DNA from: Oleiagrimonas sp963747595
Lineage (GTDB): Bacteria; Pseudomonadota; Gammaproteobacteria; Xanthomonadales; Rhodanobacteraceae
DNA: 64,000 bases
Direction: 5' to 3'
Assembly: GCA_963747595.1 (NCBI GenBank)
Contig: CAVVFO010000003.1
Location: 248,001-312,000, forward strand
The notes below the pieces were generated by a model. That model saw only the letters and a list, made by a program, of their open reading frames with translations, made no database searches and was not told where the DNA came from. The position numbers and the translations under genes are program-made. This document shows, piece after piece, positions 16,215 through 24,370 of this stretch; positions within the stretch are counted from its first letter, which is position 1; each line of letters begins with the position of its first letter.

Positions 16215-16946
16215 ATGGCATCCGTCTCATTGACGGACATGCACATGCTCGACCTCTGGGAGATATTCCTGCGCTTGCTGCTGGCCGCGGTGCTGGGCGG
16301 CATCATCGGCGCCAATCGGGAGCGTCGCGATTGGGCAGCGGGGCTGCGCACGCACATGCTGGTGTGCGTGGGCGCGGCGTTGACCATCATCGTGTCGGCG
16401 TATGGATTCGGTGACGTGCTGGGTCGCCCGCACGTGATACTGGACCCGTCGCGCATTGCCGCCCAGGTCATCAGCGGCATCGGCTTTCTCGGTGCGGGCA
16501 CCATCTTGTTCATGCATCGCGAGCAGGTGGTGCGCGGGCTGACCACGGCGGCCGGCCTGTGGGCTGTGGCGGCCATCGGGCTGGCCGCGGGCAGCGGCAT
16601 GTACGCGGCTGCGGCGATGACCACGGTCCTCGTGTGGGTCATCCTCGGGATACTCAAGCCGCTGGAACGACGCGTCTTCGCGCAGCGGAAAAAGACGCAG
16701 CAGCATCCGCGCATGTCGCTGCGGCTGCGCGGCGAGACTGCGCTGGCGCGCGTGGAGAGCGCACTGCGGGAACGCGACCTGTCCCTGTTCAAGCTGGTCG
16801 TGCACACCAGCGAGAACGGCCTCGACGAAATATCCGTTCTGTTCGATCGCGAAACCGACGTCGAGAAGTTGAGTGCTCTCGCCGATGCATTGCGCACAAC
16901 CGACGGTCTGCAGGTCGACCGGATTGACGTCATGCCCGGCCGCTGA
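16215..16946 (+). CDS. MgtC/SapB family membrane protein
   Basis: 243 residues. Five or so N-terminal membrane helices carry the MgtC signature: GGIIGANRERRDWAAGLRTH, then GIGFLGAGTIL and VRGLTTAAGLWAVAAIG. A C-terminal cytoplasmic ACT-like region of about 75 residues follows. MgtC proteins help survival at low magnesium and modulate ATP synthase or other transporters. The start could also be the ATG at 16239. Downstream is the palindromic repeat copy B and convergent rho. Confidence 0.88.
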   Translation: MASVSLTDMHMLDLWEIFLRLLLAAVLGGIIGANRERRDWAAGLRTHMLVCVGAALTIIVSAYGFGDVLGRPHVILDPSRIAAQVISGIGFLGAGTILFMHREQVVRGLTTAAGLWAVAAIGLAAGSGMYAAAAMTTVLVWVILGILKPLERRVFAQRKKTQQHPRMSLRLRGETALARVESALRERDLSLFKLVVHTSENGLDEISVLFDRETDVEKLSALADALRTTDGLQVDRIDVMPGR

Positions 16947-17025
16947 TCCCGACTGGCCTGAGGCAGTAGGGTTGAGCCTCAAGTTGCCGGTGGATGAGGC
17001 GAGCTGCTCTCAGGCTGGCTCAACC

Positions 17026-17175
17026 CCCGCAAGGGGATTTCCGTCCGTCAGGAACGTCAGTGAGGGAGCCGACTGCTCGCGGGAACGGGGGGTCTGCAGG
17101 TTTCCCGCAAGCAGGCGGATCCATCGCGTTCCTTCCGACTGCAAGAAGTCCCCTTGCGGGATTGATCCGCCCTAC
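17026..17175. repeat. intergenic palindromic repeat, copy B (between mgtC-like gene and rho)
   Basis: The right end TTGATCCGCCCTAC (17162-17175) and the inner CCCGCAAGCAGGCGGATCC at 17104-17122 match the other copies in inverse orientation. The left arm has GTCAGGAACGTCAGTGAGG. An additional perfect 12-base inverted pair, CCCGCAAGGGGA (17026-17037) and TCCCCTTGCGGG (17149-17160), brackets the inner part. It lies between convergent genes, about 40 bases beyond the rho stop. Confidence 0.75.
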
Positions 17176-17216
17176 GGCCCTGCTTTTGACGGGTCCAAGG
17201 TTCCGGTCCCGGCTTT

Positions 17217-18992
17217 TTACCGCTTCATCGAGTTGAAGAATTCCTCGTTGGTCTTGGTGTCCTTCATCTTGTCCAGCATGAATTCGATGGCGGCCATCTC
17301 GTCCATGGGATGCAGCAGTTTGCGCAGGATCCACACCTTCTGCAGCAGGTCCGGCGGGATCAGCAGATCCTCGCGGCGGGTGCCGGAGCGGTTGATGTCG
17401 ATGGCCGGGTAGACGCGCTTCTCGGCGATGCGGCGGGCCAGGTGCACCTCCATGTTGCCGGTGCCCTTGAACTCCTCGTAGATCACCTCGTCCATCTTCG
17501 AGCCGGTATCCACCAGGGCGGTGGCCAGGATGGACAGGCTGCCGCCTTCCTCGACGTTGCGCGCGGCGCCGAAGAAGCGCTTGGGGCGCTGCAGGGCGTT
17601 GGCATCGACACCGCCGGTGAGCACCTTGCCGGAGGAGGGCACCACGGTGTTGTAGGCGCGCGCCAGGCGGGTAATGGAATCGAGCAGGATGATCACGTCC
17701 TTCTTGTGCTCGACCAAGCGCTTGGCGCGCTCGATGACCATCTCGGCCACCTGCACGTGACGCACGGCCGGCTCGTCGAAGGTGGAGCTGATGACCTCGG
17801 CGCGCACGGAGCGTGCCAGCTCGGTCACTTCCTCGGGACGCTCGTCGATCAAGAGGATGATCAGGTGCGCTTCCGGGTGGTTGTGCACGATCGACTGCGC
17901 CACGTTCTGCAGCAGCATGGTCTTTCCGGCCTTGGGCGGAGACACGATCAGGCCGCGTTGGCCCTTGCCCACCGGGGCGATGAGATCCAGGATGCGGCCG
18001 GTGATGTCCTCGGACGAACCGTTGCCGCGCTCCAGGGTGAACGCCTTGCGCGGGAACAGCGGGGTCAGGTTCTCGAACAGGATCTTGTTCTTCGACGCTG
18101 CGGTGGGATCGCCGTTGATGTCGTCGACCTTGAGCAGCGCGAAGTAGCGCTCGCCGTCCTTGGGATGGCGCACGCGGCCGGTGATGTAGTCGCCGGTGCG
18201 CAAGTTGAACCGGCGGATCTGGCTGGGGCTGACGTAGATGTCGTCGGGGCCGGCCAGGTAGGACTCGTCGGCCGACCGCAGGAAGCCGAAGCCGTCGGAG
18301 AGGATTTCCAGCACGCCCTCGGCCCAGATGCCGCCGCCGATGCGCGCGTGCGCCTTGAGGATGTTGAAGATCACATCCGACTTGCGCTGGCGCGCCACGG
18401 TTTCCTGGATGTCCAGTGACCGCGCGACTTCCAGCAGCCCGACTGCGTTCTTGGCCTTCAGCTCGGTAAGGTTGATCAGGTTGTCGCTGCTGCCGGCCTC
18501 GGCGTTCTCGTCGTCCACCGGCAGGCCGTTGGGATTGGCGTGGCGCGGGCTGTTCTGCTTCTGCCGCCGCCGCCGGCCACGGCCCTGGCGCTCGTTGCCG
18601 GCACCCTGGCTGTTGCCGCGATGGCCACCGCCATTGCTGCCATGATTGCCCGCGTCGCGCGCCTCGTTGCCGTCGCGCGGCTTGCCCGGGTTGTCGGATT
18701 TGCCCTTGGAGGACTCGCCGCCCTCGGCGCCGGCGGGGGTCTGCCTTGCGGAGGATGTGTTGTCCGGGGCCGGCGCAGGTTGGCTATCCGCGGGCCTGGA
18801 CGGCGCGGCGTCAGGCTTGCCACCGATCTCACTCGCTGAGGTATCCGGCGCAGCTGGCGCCTTGGCGGTATCCGGTGGCGCTTTCGCCTTTGCGGCGCGC
18901 GGCTTGCGCGCGGGCTTGGCCGGTTTCTCGGCAATCTGGGTATCGGACGCCCGGGAAGCGTCGGCGGGGATTTTGCTATCGGTATCGGACAC
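17217..18992 (-). CDS. rho: transcription termination factor Rho with 172-residue N-terminal extension
   Basis: 591 residues from a GTG start, with GAGG in the upstream GAGGTCCGTTC. The conserved core begins near residue 173 (INLTELKAKNAVGLLEVAR) and is 419 residues, the length of E. coli Rho. It contains the cold-shock RNA-binding domain (DGFGFLRSADESYLAGPDDI), the P-loop SPPKAGKT, Walker B LIILLIDERPEEV and the Q/R-loop regions. The first 172 residues are low complexity: Lys/Ala/Pro-rich, then Gly/Asn/Arg-rich with a GRGRRRRQKQ patch. Such extensions in other Rho proteins add RNA binding or promote assembly. The gene follows trxA on the same strand across a spacer with alternative hairpins. 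Confidence 0.97.
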   Translation of the reverse strand: MSDTDSKIPADASRASDTQIAEKPAKPARKPRAAKAKAPPDTAKAPAAPDTSASEIGGKPDAAPSRPADSQPAPAPDNTSSARQTPAGAEGGESSKGKSDNPGKPRDGNEARDAGNHGSNGGGHRGNSQGAGNERQGRGRRRRQKQNSPRHANPNGLPVDDENAEAGSSDNLINLTELKAKNAVGLLEVARSLDIQETVARQRKSDVIFNILKAHARIGGGIWAEGVLEILSDGFGFLRSADESYLAGPDDIYVSPSQIRRFNLRTGDYITGRVRHPKDGERYFALLKVDDINGDPTAASKNKILFENLTPLFPRKAFTLERGNGSSEDITGRILDLIAPVGKGQRGLIVSPPKAGKTMLLQNVAQSIVHNHPEAHLIILLIDERPEEVTELARSVRAEVISSTFDEPAVRHVQVAEMVIERAKRLVEHKKDVIILLDSITRLARAYNTVVPSSGKVLTGGVDANALQRPKRFFGAARNVEEGGSLSILATALVDTGSKMDEVIYEEFKGTGNMEVHLARRIAEKRVYPAIDINRSGTRREDLLIPPDLLQKVWILRKLLHPMDEMAAIEFMLDKMKDTKTNEEFFNSMKR

Positions 18993-19081
18993 GAACGGAC
19001 CTCACGGGGCGCCGTTGAAGGGACAATGAAAAGGATTCGAGAACATTTCGAGGGGATGCGGGGCACGAACGGCCCGGCGAT

Positions 19082-19135
19082 CAGGATGCAATCTAGCATC
19101 CTGCGCCGCGCGACGTCCAGCGCGACGCAGGATGC
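19082..19135 (-). promoter_or_regulatory. mutually exclusive hairpins in trxA-rho spacer (candidate attenuator or processing site)
   Basis: On the rho-sense strand three segments occur in order: GCATCCTGCG (19135-19126), CGCAGGATGC (19105-19096) and GCATCCTG (19089-19082). Segments 1 and 2 form a 16-base-pair stem: ten outer pairs, one U-G pair, then five CGCGC/GCGCG pairs around an eight-base loop. Segment 2 can instead pair with segment 3 (eight pairs, six-base loop). The U-G pair would be a C-A mismatch on the other strand, so the structure is best formed in trxA-rho RNA. No U-run follows either stem. Confidence 0.6.
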
Positions 19136-19149
19136 AGATCCGGCAATGC

Positions 19150-19476
19150 TTACAGGGCGTTGTCGACCAGGCGGGTGATCTGGCTCTTGGGCACCGCGCC
19201 CATCTGCTGTGCATGCACATCGCCGTCCTTGAACACCATCAGGGTGGGGATGGAGCGGATGCTGTACTTGACGGCGGTTTTCTGACTGGAATCGACATCC
19301 ACCTTCACCACCTTCAAGCGGCCTTCGTATTCTTTGGCCACATCCTCGATGAGGGGGGCGATGGCCTTGCAGGGGCCGCACCAGGCGGCCCAGAAGTCGA
19401 CCAGGACCGGGGTTTCCGAGTTCAGTACCTCGGCTTCGAAATCATTGTCGCTGACGTTGGTAATCAGATCGCTCAC
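19150..19476 (-). CDS. trxA: thioredoxin 1
   Basis: 108 residues, about the length of E. coli TrxA. The active site WCGPC lies in VLVDFWAAWCGPCKAIAPL (about residues 23-41), and the cis-proline loop is RSIPTLMVFKDG. I chose the GTG start at 19476 because GGGAG lies seven bases upstream and it matches the usual N-terminus (SDLITNVSD); an upstream in-frame ATG at 19524 would add an atypical tail. It is the reductant for fRMsr and many other enzymes. It precedes rho, as in many gammaproteobacteria. Confidence 0.96.
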   Translation of the reverse strand: MSDLITNVSDNDFEAEVLNSETPVLVDFWAAWCGPCKAIAPLIEDVAKEYEGRLKVVKVDVDSSQKTAVKYSIRSIPTLMVFKDGDVHAQQMGAVPKSQITRLVDNAL

Positions 19477-19851
19477 AAGTTCACTCCCGTGGGATGGCCC
19501 TGAAAAAGGCCTTTGGAAAAACATGGAAAAGGCGCCTCACCCATGCCTGGACGGCATCAGGTACAATGGCTTACCCGCCATCGAGTGGGCCGGAATGGAA
19601 AAGTCAAAGGATCGCCTTTGCGGCACGCGACCCATTCCAGCGCAACTCGACGCGCGTTTCAAGAGCGCCTCGCGGAGGCTCCGGCAGACTCTGCCGGATT
19701 CCCTGCCAGTGTGCCTCCGTAGACTCCAGACCGCGTTACGCGATGGATTCATTCGCGCCCCGCGGGTTCCCGCGCATGTGCTTTTCGGCGCGTTCATTTC
19801 TTCAAGCCGGTGCCGCTTTTGCATGGCGAGCCGGCGTGGTTACCGATATCT
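19477..19851. other. divergent intergenic region trxA/rhlB
   Basis: 375 bases without a convincing gene. It must hold the promoters for leftward trxA-rho and rightward rhlB. A TACAAT box at 19562-19567 is a possible rightward -10 without a good -35. If used, it would give rhlB a leader of about 280 bases, which includes a perfect 8-base-pair hairpin (TCCGGCAG / CTGCCGGA, 19680-19698). Confidence 0.4.
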
Positions 19852-21729
19852 ATGTCAGAACACGTACTCACCGATACCCTCTTCGAACAATTCGAGCTGC
19901 ATCCGCGGCTGGCCCAGGGCCTGACCGACTGCGGTTTCGTGCGTTGCACGCCGATCCAGTCGCTGTCCCTGCCAGTGGCCCTCACCGGCCGCGACGTGGC
20001 CGGCCAGGCACAAACCGGAACCGGCAAGACCTGCGCCTTCCTGGTGGCGATGATGCAGCGCCTGCTGACCACGCCGGCGCAGGCCGACCGCCGCGATACC
20101 GACCCGCGCGCCTTGATCATCGCGCCGACTCGAGAGCTCGCCATCCAGATCGAGAAGGACGCCCTCGCCATCGGCGGTCATACCGGGCTGCGCATGGCAC
20201 TGATCTATGGGGGCGTGGATTACGAAAAGCAACGCCAGCAGCTGAAGGATGGCTGCGACATCATCATCGCCACGCCGGGACGTCTGCTGGATTACTACAA
20301 GCAGCATATCTTCGCGCTGGACAGCGTGGACGTGATGATCATCGACGAAGCCGACCGCATGTTCGACCTCGGCTTCATCAAGGACGTGCGCTATATCTTC
20401 CGCCGCCTGCCCGAGCGCGACCAGCGCCAGGTGCTGCTGTTCTCGGCCACGCTCAGCCACCGTGTGCTGGAGCTGGCCTATGAACACATGAACGAGGCCG
20501 AGAAGCTGGTGGTGGAAACCGACAACATCACCGCCGATCATGTACGCCAGGTGGTGATGTTCCCGGCCAGGGAGGAAAAGCTGCCGCTGCTGCTGAACCT
20601 CATCGCCACGCACGAGCCGGAGCGCAGCATCATCTTTGCCAACACCAAGGCCTGCGTGGAGCGCGTCACCGACAGTCTCAAGCGCCACGGTCACAAGGTG
20701 GGCGCATTGTCCGGCGACGTTCCGCAGGTGAAGCGGCAGAAACTGCTGCAGCGCTTCAAGGACAGCCAGATCGACATGCTGGTGGCCACCGACGTGGCGG
20801 CGCGCGGCCTGCATATTCCTCACGTCAGTCACGTGTTCAACTACGATCTGCCGCAGGACGCCGAAGACTACGTGCACCGCATCGGGCGCACCGCGCGGCT
20901 GGGCGCCGAGGGCGATGCGATCAGCTTTGCCTGCGACAAATATGCCATGGGCCTGCCGGACATCGAGGAATACATCGAGCAGAAGATTCCGGTGCAGAGC
21001 ATCGACCCGAAAATGCTGAAGATGCCCCGACCGCCAGCGCCCGCAGCGCCCCGTCCGCCTGCAGACGAGGATGCGTCAGAGCCGGCGCACGCGGGCGGGC
21101 AACCGGCCGCGAGCCAGGCCGATGCACACCATGCCGGTACCCCGACGAGCGCGCCGAAAAAGCGGCGGCGCACACGGGGCGGCCGTAACCGCAAGCAGGG
21201 CGACGTGCCTGCTGGCGACAATGCGCAGCACGGGTCCGCGCATCCGGAGCCGGCAAAAGCCGCACATGACGGCGATGCCCCGGAAGCGACAGTCGGCCGC
21301 GACAGCAGCCGTGCATCGACGGGAACGGTCCATGGCGCCTCCGAGGCCGCGGATGGCGCACCCCGCAAACGCCGTCGGCGTCGTGGCGGCCGCAATCGAG
21401 GCGGCCAGCGCAAGCATGCCGGCGAAGGCGCGCCGGACAATCAGGCGCACGCCAGGCAGGGGCGTGCGGGCGCGGCGGACGACAAGCGCGCATCCGGCAC
21501 CAAGGATGCATCCGCGCCGTCGCCGCGCAGCAACAGGTCCAGCGGCAGGACGGACGCGTCGCCGCCGCGGGATACGCGCAGGGCTGCAGGCAACGGCAAA
21601 AGTGTGGAGAAGCCGGCGCAGCGTCGCGAGCCGCCGCAGTCGGTGCGCGACAACGCCGCGGCATCGCCATCCCGGGGCCAGGGTGGCCTGCTCAAGCGCC
21701 TGGGCAAGGCGCTGTTCGGCGATCGTTGA
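19852..21729 (+). CDS. rhlB: DEAD-box ATP-dependent RNA helicase RhlB with long basic tail
   Basis: 625 residues. Helicase motifs in order: Q-motif TPIQSLSLP, motif I AQTGTGKT, Ia PTRELAIQ, GG and TPGRLLDYY, II DEAD (in MIIDEADRMFDLGF), III SATLSH, IV IIFANTKA, V ATDVAARGLHI, VI HRIGRTARLG. From about residue 390 a low-complexity tail of some 235 residues contains two KKRRRTRGGRNRK-like blocks and ends GGLLKRLGKALFGDR. E. coli RhlB is 421 residues, so the tail is greatly expanded. RhlB unwinds RNA in the degradosome; the arginine-rich tail probably binds RNA or RNase E. It is divergent from trxA-rho. Confidence 0.93.
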   Translation: MSEHVLTDTLFEQFELHPRLAQGLTDCGFVRCTPIQSLSLPVALTGRDVAGQAQTGTGKTCAFLVAMMQRLLTTPAQADRRDTDPRALIIAPTRELAIQIEKDALAIGGHTGLRMALIYGGVDYEKQRQQLKDGCDIIIATPGRLLDYYKQHIFALDSVDVMIIDEADRMFDLGFIKDVRYIFRRLPERDQRQVLLFSATLSHRVLELAYEHMNEAEKLVVETDNITADHVRQVVMFPAREEKLPLLLNLIATHEPERSIIFANTKACVERVTDSLKRHGHKVGALSGDVPQVKRQKLLQRFKDSQIDMLVATDVAARGLHIPHVSHVFNYDLPQDAEDYVHRIGRTARLGAEGDAISFACDKYAMGLPDIEEYIEQKIPVQSIDPKMLKMPRPPAPAAPRPPADEDASEPAHAGGQPAASQADAHHAGTPTSAPKKRRRTRGGRNRKQGDVPAGDNAQHGSAHPEPAKAAHDGDAPEATVGRDSSRASTGTVHGASEAADGAPRKRRRRRGGRNRGGQRKHAGEGAPDNQAHARQGRAGAADDKRASGTKDASAPSPRSNRSSGRTDASPPRDTRRAAGNGKSVEKPAQRREPPQSVRDNAAASPSRGQGGLLKRLGKALFGDR

Positions 21730-21840
21730 GCGTCGTGCCGGTGCTCCTGAAGCCGGCATGACCATGCGGATGTCACGGTTGCTGGTATCGTCGGGCGCAC
21801 GCGCTATCCTCGCGCCTGTTTTGAATACGCCAGTCATGCC

Positions 21841-22518
21841 GTGATCCGATTCGACCAGGTCAGCAAACGCTATGTCACGGGACAGGATGCCCTGGTGCAA
21901 CTGTCCTTCGACGTGGACGCCGGCGAGATGGTGTTTGTCACCGGACACTCCGGCGCCGGCAAGAGCACGCTGCTGAAGCTGCTGGCGCTGATGGAGCGCC
22001 CCAGTCACGGCACGGTGACGCTGGATGGACGCAATCTGGCGACGGTCGGGGCCCGGGGCATCCCCGCGGTGCGGCGCAAGGTCGGCATGGTGTTCCAGGA
22101 TCATCGCCTGCTGACCGATCGCAGCGTGTTCGCCAATGTGGAGCTGCCGCTGGTGATCGCCGGTATCGCGCCGGCCGAACGTGCCCGGCGGGTGCGCGCC
22201 GCATTGGAAAAGGTGGGTCTTCTCAAATACGAGAAACAGTGGCCGGTGGCCCTGTCCACCGGCGAGCAGCAGCGTGTCGGCATCGCCCGCGCGCTGGTTG
22301 CCAAACCGCCATTGATCATTGCCGACGAGCCGACGGGCAACCTCGATCCGCAGCTGGCCGTGAACATCATGGCATTGTTCGGCGAATTCCAGCAGGTTGG
22401 CACCACGGTGCTGATCGCCAGCCATGACCTGATGCTGATCAAGCGCATGAAAAAACGCGTGATCGTGCTGGATCATGGCCGGCTGGTGGATGATGTGGCC
22501 GCCACGGAGGTGGTGTGA
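21841..22518 (+). CDS. ftsE: cell-division ABC ATPase FtsE
   Basis: 225 residues from a GTG start. Walker A is GHSGAGKST, the Q-loop is MVFQDHRLL, the signature is LSTGEQQRVGIARAL and Walker B is LIIADEPTGNLD with a following His switch ASHD. FtsE pairs with FtsX to control periplasmic amidase activity during septation. Its TGA overlaps the ftsX ATG (TGATG), so translation is coupled. Confidence 0.96.
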   Translation: MIRFDQVSKRYVTGQDALVQLSFDVDAGEMVFVTGHSGAGKSTLLKLLALMERPSHGTVTLDGRNLATVGARGIPAVRRKVGMVFQDHRLLTDRSVFANVELPLVIAGIAPAERARRVRAALEKVGLLKYEKQWPVALSTGEQQRVGIARALVAKPPLIIADEPTGNLDPQLAVNIMALFGEFQQVGTTVLIASHDLMLIKRMKKRVIVLDHGRLVDDVAATEVV

Positions 22519-23486
22519 TGCCGCGCCGCAAACATCCGCCGGATGCCGCCGTGCGCAGCGGCCGCGGGCGGCGCATGGGCGCCTGGCGCGAGCAGCACGC
22601 CTGGTGTGCCGGTGCCAGCTTTCGACGTTTGCGCGCGCGACCGCTGGGCACGGCGTTGACGGTGGCGGTGATGGGCTTTGCGCTGGCACTGCCACTGGCG
22701 TTCTGGCTGCTGCTGGGCAACGTGCAGCAGCTGGGGCATTCGCTTAGCGACACCCAGGCAATCAGTGTGTTCATGCAGCCGGGCCTCTCCGCGGACAAGG
22801 TGCACGCCACCGCGGATCAGGTGCGTCAGCGCGGGTCGGTGCGTGCGGTGACGGTGCGTACCCCTGAGCAGGGGCTGGCCGAGCTGTCGTCCATGCAGGG
22901 GTTCAGTGGGGCATTGCATGCGGTGGGCGACAATCCGCTGCCGTTCGTAGTGCTGGTACAGCCGCGTGACGGGTTGTCGCGGGCGGCCGGGCAGTCGCTG
23001 GTCAAGGCGTTGGCGGCGATGCCGCACGTAGATCAGGTGCAGGACGGTGGCGCCTGGCGGCAGCGGTTGCAGGCAATGCTGGACGTCGGATGGCGGGCCA
23101 CCGTGCTGATGGCGGTGTTGATGGCGCTGGCGGCGTTGCTGGTCATCGGCAACAGCGTGCGCCTGGACATCCAGAGTCGCGCCGATGAGATCGCGGTATT
23201 GCAGCTGGTCGGCGCCAGCCGTTCATTCGTGCGCCGGCCGTATCTGTATGCAGGTCTCTGGTACGGTGCTGCCAGCGGTGTGGTGGCCTCGCTGCTGATC
23301 CTGCTGCTGGAAGCGGTGCTGGCCGGCCCGGTCGCGCATTTGACGCGCAGCTATAATGGACGTCTGCACATCGCCGGATTGTCGTGGGCCCTGTTGCTGG
23401 TGGTCCCGGTGCTGGCGGCGGCGCTTGGCTGGTTCGGGGCGCGGCTGGTCAGCGCGCGCCATCTGAGGAAAGCGACGTGGCAATGA
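22518..23486 (+). CDS. ftsX: cell-division membrane protein FtsX
   Basis: 322 residues with a long basic cytoplasmic N-terminus, a first membrane helix near residues 48-70, a periplasmic loop of about 130 residues (EnvC/amidase-activator contact region) and three more helices in the C-terminal FtsX permease domain (LQLVGASRSFVRRPYLY). Its start overlaps the ftsE stop, and its stop overlaps the ATG of the double-receiver protein as ATGA. Confidence 0.94.
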   Translation: MPRRKHPPDAAVRSGRGRRMGAWREQHAWCAGASFRRLRARPLGTALTVAVMGFALALPLAFWLLLGNVQQLGHSLSDTQAISVFMQPGLSADKVHATADQVRQRGSVRAVTVRTPEQGLAELSSMQGFSGALHAVGDNPLPFVVLVQPRDGLSRAAGQSLVKALAAMPHVDQVQDGGAWRQRLQAMLDVGWRATVLMAVLMALAALLVIGNSVRLDIQSRADEIAVLQLVGASRSFVRRPYLYAGLWYGAASGVVASLLILLLEAVLAGPVAHLTRSYNGRLHIAGLSWALLLVVPVLAAALGWFGARLVSARHLRKATWQ

Positions 23487-24370
23487 AACGCGAGACCGGA
23501 GCGGGTGAATCCGAGAGTGGACCCATGAGCGCAAGCATCGGGCGGCATGTCGCCAGCGTGGCACCACGGGTGATGGTGGTGGATGGCTCCAGGGTGGTGC
23601 GGAAGTTGATCGAGCAGGTCCTGTTGGCCGAGCTTGCGGGCGTCGAAGTGATTGGCTGCGGCAGTGGCGAGGAGGCGCAGCGTGCCCTGCAGCGGGGCGT
23701 GGTGGATTTCGTCACCGTGGCGCTGCGCCTGCCGGACATGGACGGGCTGGAACTGGCGCACCATATTCGCACCTATGTCGCGCAGACCTACATTCCCGTG
23801 GTTGTGGTCTCCGGCGACGTGGAGGAACGCCTGCGCAATCGCGCCCTGGGTGACGATGTCACCGACTATTTCGACAAGTCGCTGGGCTTCAATGCGCTGG
23901 CCGAGTTCATCCGCGGCTACGTGCGCGAACCCGGCCTCGCCGAGGGCGAGGTGCTGTATATCGAGGACAGTCGCGTGGTGGCGCTGGCCACGCGGCGCAT
24001 GATGGAGAAATACGGCCTGAGGGTGGTCCACGTGATCAGCGTGGAGGACGCGCTGCAGCACATGCGTGCACGCCGCGCCGGGGGCGCGAGGGTGGCCGAC
24101 GTGGTGCTGACCGACGTCACGCTGAAGGGCGAGATGACCGGGGCGGACCTGCTGCGTCACGTGCGCGAGGAACTTGGTCTGGGCAAGGGGCGTCTCCCTG
24201 TGCTGGTCATGACCGGTGACGACAACGCGGAGAAACAGGCGCGCCTGATCCGGGCCGGCGCCAACGATCTGGTGGAAAAACCGGTGGATGAACGCCTGCT
24301 GGTGACCAAGCTGCTGTTCCAGTTGCGCGTGGCGCGTCAGCTGCGCGAACGGGAATGCGGCCATGGATAA
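23483..24370 (+). CDS. tandem receiver-domain protein: pseudo-receiver plus canonical receiver, no output domain
   Basis: 295 residues with two CheY-like domains and nothing else. REC1 (about 28-145) keeps VVDGS and Lys132, but the phospho-acceptor position is Ala80 (VTVALRLPDMDG, where the usual pattern is D-x-x-x-P), so it cannot be phosphorylated in the normal way. REC2 (about 155-285) keeps the acidic Glu161/Asp162, the acceptor Asp211 (VVLTDVTLK), Thr244 and Lys266. The start overlaps the ftsX stop (ATGA), and GAGGAAAG lies ten bases upstream; the stop overlaps ung by eight bases. An adaptor or phospho-sink coupled to division or stress is plausible, but the partner kinase is unknown. 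Confidence 0.85.
   Translation: MKRETGAGESESGPMSASIGRHVASVAPRVMVVDGSRVVRKLIEQVLLAELAGVEVIGCGSGEEAQRALQRGVVDFVTVALRLPDMDGLELAHHIRTYVAQTYIPVVVVSGDVEERLRNRALGDDVTDYFDKSLGFNALAEFIRGYVREPGLAEGEVLYIEDSRVVALATRRMMEKYGLRVVHVISVEDALQHMRARRAGGARVADVVLTDVTLKGEMTGADLLRHVREELGLGKGRLPVLVMTGDDNAEKQARLIRAGANDLVEKPVDERLLVTKLLFQLRVARQLRERECGHG

Noticed and set aside
23483..24370. Classical DNA-binding response regulator
   Set aside because: No helix-turn-helix or other output domain follows the second receiver; the sequence ends a few residues after it.
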